A stretch of 64,000 nucleotides of DNA, taken from assembly GCA_903922735.1 (NCBI GenBank), contig CAIXUZ010000032.1, positions 1 to 64,000 on the forward strand. Direction: 5' to 3'. The stretch is from an uncultured Verrucomicrobia subdivision 3 bacterium (GTDB lineage: Bacteria > Verrucomicrobiota > Verrucomicrobiia > Limisphaerales > UBA11358). Positions 57,886-64,000 of the stretch are shown here, piece after piece (the stretch's first letter is position 1; every line of letters starts with the position of its first letter). Both the position numbers and the translations under genes were made by a program. The notes under the pieces are model-generated. The model saw only the letters and a program-made list of their open reading frames with translations. It did no database searches and had not been told where the DNA came from.

Positions 57886-58902
57886 TTACGCGTACCACGG
57901 GCGCGAGCGTCCCTTTTGATTCACCGCCTGAAGGGCATCGGCGGCGATGCGGGTGTTTTCGACGATCTGGAAATCGAACATGCCGACGCAGATGAAGTCG
58001 GCCCCACTCTCAAAACACCACTGGAACGCTTTGCTCGGATGAATGGCACCCGCGGCGAGAACTTTGAAGGCAATCCACGGCTGCTTCAGGTTATGCATGT
58101 AATCAATGGTCTCTTTTGCGCTGGTGCACCACATGTTGTCGTGGTGCAAATTGTGATCGCTTTTGGAGCCGTTGACTTCGTCGAAGGAACGCCGGCTGGC
58201 CTCGGGGGTGGCGGACCAATAGTCGCTTTTGTGCAGGGTCTTCACCCAGAAATCGGGAGTGAAGCCGGCTTGCACGCACCCCTTCACGGTGTCCAGGCTG
58301 TGTGCGCCGAGCCCGCAGGGAACGCCGAGGTCTTTCATAAAGCTCAAGGTGGACTCGAGTTGCTTCAACTCGCCGTTCTTGACCATCTTATCGCAGATGC
58401 CGCCCTGGACATAAACCGCGTCCGCGCCGTTATCGACGGAAAACTTGATGGAATCCTTGAGGCTGCCCCCGCCGCCGGCACAATCGCTGATCCACTGCAT
58501 CTTGCCGCCGGCCTTCTGGTATTCGCCGACGATTTTATTCGACGCCGGATTGGTCAGCGCGGTGTTGATGCCGCGGTGTTCCGCCAGCTTCAAGGTCTCA
58601 ATGACTTTCTCGTCCGTGTGATAGGCCTTGATGAGCGGCGAGACGTAGATGAGGTCGCGACTGTGCGCCCAGCCGCCGATGAGGTTGCCGCCGCAGATCA
58701 CGCGGCTCATTTCGAGGTCCTTGATTTTCCCGGTCGGCAGCTTGAGAGGATCGACGCCGGCGGTAGTCGCCGCGGCGGACTTGGCGTTGGGGGCGGCTTC
58801 GGCGGAAAGCACTTTTTCCTCGTAGCTGGCCCAGGCCAGCGCGGCACCGCCGGCCACGAGTGATTGTTTCAGAAAATTGCGACGATCGATTCCGTTATTC
58901 AT
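57886..58902 (-). CDS. Tat-exported aldo/keto reductase-like TIM-barrel protein
   Basis: A 338-residue protein with a twin-arginine signal (DRRNFLKQSLVAGGAALAWA) at the N-terminus, so it is exported folded. The rest follows a TIM-barrel pattern: MSRVICGGNLIGGWAHSRDL, KLAEHRGINTALTNP, LGVPCGLGAHSLDTVKGCV, PWIAFKVLAAGAIHP and GADFICVGMFDFQIVENT. This resembles the aldo/keto reductase-related oxidoreductases common in Planctomycetes and Verrucomicrobia. The AKR catalytic Tyr/Lys pair is not obvious. Function remains unknown. Confidence 0.75.
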   Translation of the reverse strand: MNNGIDRRNFLKQSLVAGGAALAWASYEEKVLSAEAAPNAKSAAATTAGVDPLKLPTGKIKDLEMSRVICGGNLIGGWAHSRDLIYVSPLIKAYHTDEKVIETLKLAEHRGINTALTNPASNKIVGEYQKAGGKMQWISDCAGGGGSLKDSIKFSVDNGADAVYVQGGICDKMVKNGELKQLESTLSFMKDLGVPCGLGAHSLDTVKGCVQAGFTPDFWVKTLHKSDYWSATPEASRRSFDEVNGSKSDHNLHHDNMWCTSAKETIDYMHNLKQPWIAFKVLAAGAIHPSKAFQWCFESGADFICVGMFDFQIVENTRIAADALQAVNQKGRSRPWYA

Positions 58903-59452
58903 AAGTCATTCATCCTAGGGTTGCGGTTTTGGCGGTTCACCGGCGCCCCCCGGAGGCGGCGGCGGTGAATGAATGCAATATGGCCAAGGATGGCCAAGGG
59001 TCAAGTCTTGAAACTTGAGACGGGAGACTGGAAACGGTTTTGACCGCCAAGACGCCAAGGGCGCCAAGAGGGGAACTGGAAACTTGAAATCGGGCTCACG
59101 CAAAGACGCAAAGGCGCAAATATGACCTGAAGTCAGAGGCCAAGGGGAACATCAAACGCTCAACATTCAGCATCCAACATCCAGTGGCGGCGCTCTGCCG
59201 AGTCGCCACTACGGTGACACCAGCGACCGGGTTCTGAAATTGGAGCTTGGAGCGAGTTTAAAAGGCTAACCGAAAAAACGGGACGGAACTTTTAACCGCG
59301 AAAGACGCCCAAGACACGAAAAGGTAAAAGCGGAAAGTGGAAAGGGATCGGAAATCAGAGGGCCGGATTTTTTTCAGCTTCATTGAACAAGGCTTCATGA
59401 AAAGCAATTCCTATCAGTTGATTTAATTGGGTGAATGTGGTTTGTTTCTATC
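58903..59452. repeat. 550-bp gene-free stretch with heptad arrays
   Basis: The stretch contains ACTTGAG/ACGGGAG/ACTGGAA units (about 59012-59035), AGACGCC/AAGGGCG units (about 59045-59065, 59098-59118), ACATCAA/ACGCTCA/ACATTCA/GCATCCA units (about 59149-59181) and a GAAAGACGCCCAAGACACGA copy (about 59298). No gene is visible. The promoter of the CAP gene should lie in the last 60 bp. Confidence 0.65.
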
Positions 59453-61498
59453 ATGTACAAACTGACGCCCTGTCGATGCGTTTGGTTGCTGCTGACTATC
59501 GGGTGCCTCGCCGCGGTTGGTTTGCGCGCCGAGGTGATACTGGGCGATGCGCCGCAGGCCCCAACCGATCTGTCCGGCCTGCCGGGAGGCGGACCGCAAC
59601 CGCGAATGGTGACCGGCGGGTTCAGCGTGGATACCAGTTCCCGCGAGCAGGTTCGGCAGTTTTTCAACGCGGTGTATATTTCATCCGACGGCACGCCGAT
59701 CAATTCCACCGCCGTCATCGGGTCCTGTTTTCCGGGCACCAATTCGTCGACCTTTTCCAGCGTCACCTTGCGGCGCATAAACTGGTTTCGCGCGCTGGCG
59801 GGCTTGCCGGCGGCGGTCACGCTCAACGCCGCTGAATGTGTCAAAAATCAGGCGGCGGCGGTCATGATGGCGGAACATGGCGGTCTGCAGCACGTCGGCA
59901 GTTGGGTGGGATGGAATTGTTTCAGCAGTGACGGCACGAATGCCTCGGCCAATTCCAACCTCGCGCTGGGCAACGATGGCCCAGATGCGATCGTTGCCTA
60001 TGTCTGGGATTATGGCGCGAATAACTACCTCGTGGGACACCGGCGCTGGATCCTTTATCCGCAGACGCAAATCATGGGCACCGGCGATGTGCCGGTTCAA
60101 GGCAGTTACAATTCCGCCAATGCCACGTGGGTTTTTGATGCGAATTACGGTGGTCCACGGCCCGCCACGCGCACGCCCTATGTCGCCTGGCCGCCGGCGG
60201 GCTTTGTGCCGTATCAGGTGGCATACCCGCAATGGTCGTTCGCGTTGTCCAATGCGACCTTGAGCAGCGCGACCGTGACCATGGCCAGCAACGGTGTCCC
60301 CGTGGCCATCACGATGCAGCCCTATGCAACCGGCGCTGGCGAAAATGCCCTGGTCTGGTATCCCACCAGTCTCGACCCGACGACGGCAACGGTGTTTCCA
60401 TTTGGCGGGACCGATACGGTTTACGCCATCACCGTCAGCAATGTGGTGACTTCCGCTGGAACCAGGAATTTCGCCTACACCGTCACCCTGTTTAATCCGG
60501 CCACGCCGGGCCCGGATTCATTTCCGCCCGTGATCGCGGGAGCCAGCCAGCCGTCCGTTGGCGCCGGCAATCCCTACAGTTGCACGATGGTGACGAATCC
60601 CGCCCTAACGGGTTATCAATGGCTGCTGGGGCAAGCCACCAACGGCAATCTGGTGGATAACGCGCTGAATGGCCTGACAAATTTCACGATTTCGCCGACG
60701 CCCGTTTATCCCATCATCACGAATCCGCCCACGGGTTCGGGCAGTAGCTTTCACCTGACGCACACCAATCCCGCGCCGCAGTTGCTGCAGTTGAGGGAGC
60801 TGCTGTTCCCGACCAACACGACCACGGTGAGTTTTAAGAGCCTGCTGGGTTATGCCACGGCCGATCAAGTCGCGCGCGTTCAAATCTCCGTCAATGGCGG
60901 CAGCACTTGGCAGGACCTTTACACCCAGGCCGGCAGCGGCGGTGCGGGCGAAGCGGCCTTCACGCAGCGCACCCTGACCCTCAGCAACTTTGTGGGCAAA
61001 ACGGCGCTGCTGCGGTTCAATTATGATTTTTCCACCGGCTCCCGCTTTTACCAAATCGATAATTACGTCGGCTGGTGCATAGAAAACATTGTGGTGACGA
61101 ACTGCCAGCAACTGCTCAACCTGAGCACCAATGCGACGGGCTCAACCAACTTCGTCTTCACGCCCGCGCAGGCGGGAAATTATGTGATGCAGGCGCGGGG
61201 CGTCCTCTTCACCGAGTTCCCGATCGATGCGGGTCTGTCGAAGCTGGTGAACGCCATTGCCAGCGCGCCGGTCATCGCGCTGAGCAATCTGGTGGTGGTC
61301 GCCGGCAGTCAGGTGAAAATCAATTTCAACGTCAGCGCCGGGGCTTTGACGTTTCATTTGCTCCAGGCAAATCAACTAGGCGGCGCGTGGGCGACCAATA
61401 GCAGCGCCACGCTCACAACCAACATTCCAGGCAGCTCCTATCAGTTCACCACCACGAACGGTTCAACCATGCGGTTTTATCGGGTGCAAACCCCTTGA
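59453..61498 (+). CDS. secreted CAP-domain protein
   Basis: A 681-residue exported protein. A signal peptide (VWLLLTIGCLAAVGLRAEV) is followed by a CAP (SCP/PR-1-like) domain: RRINWFRALAGLPAAVTLNA, CVKNQAAAVMMAEHGGLQHV and NNYLVGHRRWILYPQTQIMG. The remainder is beta-rich, with a SWQDLYTQ-like region (NGGSTWQDLYTQAGSG) and a C-terminal STMRFYRVQTP end typical of verrucomicrobial exported proteins. I prefer the ATG at 59453 over one 18 bases upstream, as it gives a normal signal peptide. The function of the CAP domain here is unknown. Confidence 0.82.
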   Translation: MYKLTPCRCVWLLLTIGCLAAVGLRAEVILGDAPQAPTDLSGLPGGGPQPRMVTGGFSVDTSSREQVRQFFNAVYISSDGTPINSTAVIGSCFPGTNSSTFSSVTLRRINWFRALAGLPAAVTLNAAECVKNQAAAVMMAEHGGLQHVGSWVGWNCFSSDGTNASANSNLALGNDGPDAIVAYVWDYGANNYLVGHRRWILYPQTQIMGTGDVPVQGSYNSANATWVFDANYGGPRPATRTPYVAWPPAGFVPYQVAYPQWSFALSNATLSSATVTMASNGVPVAITMQPYATGAGENALVWYPTSLDPTTATVFPFGGTDTVYAITVSNVVTSAGTRNFAYTVTLFNPATPGPDSFPPVIAGASQPSVGAGNPYSCTMVTNPALTGYQWLLGQATNGNLVDNALNGLTNFTISPTPVYPIITNPPTGSGSSFHLTHTNPAPQLLQLRELLFPTNTTTVSFKSLLGYATADQVARVQISVNGGSTWQDLYTQAGSGGAGEAAFTQRTLTLSNFVGKTALLRFNYDFSTGSRFYQIDNYVGWCIENIVVTNCQQLLNLSTNATGSTNFVFTPAQAGNYVMQARGVLFTEFPIDAGLSKLVNAIASAPVIALSNLVVVAGSQVKINFNVSAGALTFHLLQANQLGGAWATNSSATLTTNIPGSSYQFTTTNGSTMRFYRVQTP

Positions 61499-61597
61499 GT
61501 CCAGGCCCCGCGGCTCGTTAATGATCCTGCCGGAAAAGCGATTTCCGATCCGCAGCCAGACTGGGATGGCGGTGAAAATATGTTCCACGCTCTCCGG

Positions 61598-61617
61598 GGC
61601 ATTGTCCGGGCAATGCC
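61598..61617. terminator. possible bidirectional terminator hairpin
   Basis: GGCATTG (61598-61604) pairs with CAATGCC (61611-61617) over a 6-nt loop, between the convergent CAP and GH26-like genes. No T-run follows, so factor-independent termination is uncertain. Confidence 0.35.
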
Positions 61618-61653
61618 GGACCGGTCTGGCCCGGTGACGAGCCGATTTGCCGG

Positions 61654-62754
61654 TTACTTCCCAAACAACTCCCGGAACTTCTTCGCGGCGTTGGGGAACT
61701 CCGTCTTTTCGTTGCCGCTGAAGCCGGGTGAAAGCTGATGATGCCCATCGGGTGCCTGCACATCGAAGTAGCAATGGAAGAACACATGATTCTTCGGGTC
61801 CGTGATAAAGGCGTGCATCTGCTCCACAAAATACGCGTTGTCCAAGCCGCCGTGCTGTTCCGGGAAATCCACCCGATTGTTGCATCCCCATTCCGGGATC
61901 ACGAAAGGCTTCTGGTGTTCCGCGGCGAACCTGCTCCAGAAGACAAGGCCGTGATCGCCGTTATGGATGGCGTCATGCCATACCTTCTTTTGCCGGGCAA
62001 GCACGACTTCGGGCGGGGCGTCCTTGGGCCACGGATAACCATCCGGCATCCATGATTCGTCATAGACATCCAGCCCCACGTAATCCACGAACTCATCCCC
62101 GGGCCACGCTTTCTCCGCCGGGAATTGCTGATAACCGAGCGTTGGGTTCCAGCAGAACTTCAATTTCTCCGTGCCCGGCACCGAGCGCATCGTCTTCACG
62201 ATCTGCCGCCAATATTCGGCGAAGTGTTTTTCGTTGTCTTTGGCGCGCCAGGTGTACCAGCCACCGTTGAATTCCCAGCCGGGACGCAAGATGGCGTCGC
62301 CCAAGCCGTGCTTTACCAGGTTTTCCGCCAGCGTCTGGTAGAAATGATTATATTCGCCGTTGGCACCTTTTGCCAAAGAGACCGGCTGCTTCGCATCGGT
62401 CCCGTGCGTGGCGCCGCTGCCATCCACCGGCCCGGGCAGTAGGTGCACGCCGAAGATAAGCCGGCGACCCGGCTGCTTCTTCACCCACTTGCCCCAATGC
62501 TCCAGCCACCAGACCGGCCACGAAACGTTGTCCCAGGTTTCACTGCCGGCGAAGTCCTCGCCCCAGACCACGGGCTGATTCAGCCACCGGGCGAAGGCGT
62601 TCACATTCGTGGTGCCATTGGGCCAGCGATAGACGGCGAGCTGCGGGGCCGCGGCCTTGTTCGTTTGGGCCAGCCCGCCGGGCGCAGTCGCGAACACAGC
62701 CAGGCAGGCTAACGCGGCCGATAACGAGTGAAGCGGGCGGATGCGGTTGAACAT
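61654..62754 (-). CDS. GH26-like glycoside hydrolase
   Basis: A 366-residue exported enzyme. After a signal peptide (SLSAALACLAVFATAPGGLA) the domain follows the GH26 beta-mannanase pattern: LRPGWEFNGGWYTW holds the acid/base Glu (R-x3-E-x-N), FVDYVGLDVYDESW gives the next strand, and KPFVIPEWGCNN carries the nucleophile Glu. It probably cleaves mannan-type or related beta-1,4 glycans outside the cytoplasm. I start at the ATG at 62754; a further ATG 15 bases upstream is possible. Convergent with the CAP gene. Confidence 0.87.
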   Translation of the reverse strand: MFNRIRPLHSLSAALACLAVFATAPGGLAQTNKAAAPQLAVYRWPNGTTNVNAFARWLNQPVVWGEDFAGSETWDNVSWPVWWLEHWGKWVKKQPGRRLIFGVHLLPGPVDGSGATHGTDAKQPVSLAKGANGEYNHFYQTLAENLVKHGLGDAILRPGWEFNGGWYTWRAKDNEKHFAEYWRQIVKTMRSVPGTEKLKFCWNPTLGYQQFPAEKAWPGDEFVDYVGLDVYDESWMPDGYPWPKDAPPEVVLARQKKVWHDAIHNGDHGLVFWSRFAAEHQKPFVIPEWGCNNRVDFPEQHGGLDNAYFVEQMHAFITDPKNHVFFHCYFDVQAPDGHHQLSPGFSGNEKTEFPNAAKKFRELFGK

Positions 62755-62955
62755 AGGCGCGGGGAGCATGGGCTGGATTGGGATGGCAGGCAAGTTTGTA
62801 GAAGTGATCGGTGATTGGGATATCAAATACATTTTTAACGGATAATATTTTGGAAGATGATTTTAATAGTTCTTGTTACGCTGGTGCATTAATAATTAAA
62901 AATGTTTAAATCGTTTCAATTTCCACCCGCGCCGCGTCCAGCCCATGAGCCCCCC

Positions 62956-64000
62956 ATGAAAAACCATTTCCTATCCGCGATGAAGCCTGCCGTTCGCGTC
63001 TTGATGCTTCTCGCCATCGCCTCGGTTTCGTGCGCCGCCGAACTCGGGCCGCGGCTGAACGACGCCGCGCTCTTCCAGCTGCTCGACGTGAGCCGTCCGG
63101 AGCTGGCCGCGGTGAAATCCGCGATCGAGAAATCTGACTGGCCCGCGGCGAAGCACGCCTTCGCCGACTATCTGCGAACCCGCCGGCAGCCGCAGTGGTT
63201 CGCGGCCGACCTGCCGCCGGTCGGCCATGCGAAGACGCGCCGCAGCGTTGGGGCGGACCAGGCGCTCGAACACCGTTTCAGGAGCATCGGCATCGAGTGG
63301 AAGTTCGGCGAGCAGATCGACTGGGGGTTCAATCCGACGACGCAGCCCGATTCGAAGTGGCCGCGCAATCACGAGTGGACGTGGCAGCTCAGCCGCCACG
63401 CGATGTGGGCTGACCTGAGCAATGCGTATCGCGCGACGGGCGACGAGAAATACGCGCGGGAATTTGTTGCGGAACTCCAGAGCTGGGTGCGCGATTGTCC
63501 GGTGCCGATGGCCAAGCCGGCGAACGGCGCGTTTTCGAAGTGGCGAACGATCGAGGCGGGCATACGGACGGGATGGGTCTGGCCAGAGGTTTTCTTCCGG
63601 TTCCTGCCGGCGAAGTCGTTCGATGACGAGGCGGTGGTGCTGATGGTGAAGAGTTTCGTCGAGCACGCGCAGTATCTGACGAAGTTCCACATGACGGGCA
63701 ACTGGCTGACGATGGAGGCGAACGGGCTGTATCACGTCGGCGCGCTATTCCCCGAATTCAAGGACGCGAAGCTCTGGCGGGATACGGCGATCGAACGGCT
63801 CTATCGCGAACTTGACGCGCAGGTCTATCCCGACGGCGCGCAGATCGAACTCGCGCCCGGCTATCACGGCGTCACGGTGCGGAGTTTTCTCGGGCCGCTG
63901 GAACTCGTGCCCGTGACCGGATTCGAAGTGCCGAAGGATTACCTGGCAAAGATGGAAAAGATGTTCGACTACTTCCTCTATTCGATGCAGCCGGACCGCA
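62956..64000 (+). CDS. heparinase II/III-like polysaccharide lyase, N-terminal part
   Basis: An open frame of 348 codons that runs off the right edge. A signal peptide (VLMLLAIASVSCAAELG) is followed by the alpha-helical toroid of alginate/heparin lyases: HEWTWQLSRHAMWADLSNAY, RTIEAGIRTGWVWPEVFFRF, MTGNWLTMEANGLYHVGALF and DGAQIELAPGYHGVTV, where N-W, E-x-N and Y-H are in the usual active-site region. It probably degrades uronic-acid-containing polysaccharides in the periplasm. The C-terminal beta domain lies beyond the window. Confidence 0.88.
   Translation, partial: MKNHFLSAMKPAVRVLMLLAIASVSCAAELGPRLNDAALFQLLDVSRPELAAVKSAIEKSDWPAAKHAFADYLRTRRQPQWFAADLPPVGHAKTRRSVGADQALEHRFRSIGIEWKFGEQIDWGFNPTTQPDSKWPRNHEWTWQLSRHAMWADLSNAYRATGDEKYAREFVAELQSWVRDCPVPMAKPANGAFSKWRTIEAGIRTGWVWPEVFFRFLPAKSFDDEAVVLMVKSFVEHAQYLTKFHMTGNWLTMEANGLYHVGALFPEFKDAKLWRDTAIERLYRELDAQVYPDGAQIELAPGYHGVTVRSFLGPLELVPVTGFEVPKDYLAKMEKMFDYFLYSMQPDR

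Noticed and set aside
57916-58863. Plus-strand reading frame of 315 codons opposite the Tat-exported gene
   Set aside because: The minus strand has a Tat signal and a TIM-barrel pattern; the plus frame looks like antisense.

Overview
The window looks like chromosome of a Verrucomicrobiota-type bacterium (PVC group). The evidence is moderately high GC, few clear Shine-Dalgarno sites, secreted SGNH, GH26-like, CAP and heparinase-type proteins, and BlaI/M56 pairs. Taxonomy is inferred from protein style only.

Region 1 (1 to about 11.6 kb) is a phage-derived replication and packaging module on the minus strand. Reading right to left it holds an HTH protein, a DEDD exonuclease, an ERF annealing protein, a ParB-like protein, a DEAH helicase, a RusA-like resolvase, an XRE regulator, a Toprim primase, a DUF1376 protein and the small and large terminase subunits. 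No portal or capsid gene follows terL. A lone AT-rich secreted gene and the end of a DUF6573 gene lie beyond it. Region 2 (11.6 to 19.5 kb) holds a BlaI/M56 sensor pair with two matching operators, small XRE genes, a YbjN-like gene, an ankyrin gene and a LysR gene. Region 3 (19.6 to 40.3 kb) is the highlight: thirteen same-strand genes with overlaps or gaps of at most about 20 bp. They are hsdR, hsdM, hsdS, an AAA ATPase, a partner with a PLD-like HxR motif, a dynamin-like GTPase, a SNF2 helicase, an Mrr_N-EVE-McrB fusion, McrC, a DUF2779 nuclease/exonuclease, a membrane Mrr nuclease, a WYL regulator and an HNH nuclease. Region 4 (40.3 to 46 kb) is mostly unknown genes plus a second nuclease that carries almost the same zinc ribbon as the Mrr protein. 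Region 5 (46 to 51.1 kb) is a minus-strand cluster: an AAA ATPase, a small GHHH protein, DUF6745, a lipoprotein, a DnaQ-like exonuclease and a PD-(D/E)XK nuclease.

A tyrosine recombinase (51.2 to 52.3 kb) sits directly downstream of the 3' end of tRNA-Cys (52.4 to 52.5 kb). Everything to its left is therefore probably one integrated element of more than 52 kb, a prophage remnant or phage satellite loaded with defence cargo. Its far end was not seen in the window. Right of the tRNA is ordinary chromosome: mtnA, then secreted hydrolases and a polysaccharide lyase-like gene cut by the window edge.

Three repeat classes run through both island and chromosome: heptanucleotide-periodic arrays, a CCCTCTCC...GGAGAGGG hairpin with a CGGGGTGAGG tail, and mini-palindromes with 3-nt loops. 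All three occur in frame inside coding genes.
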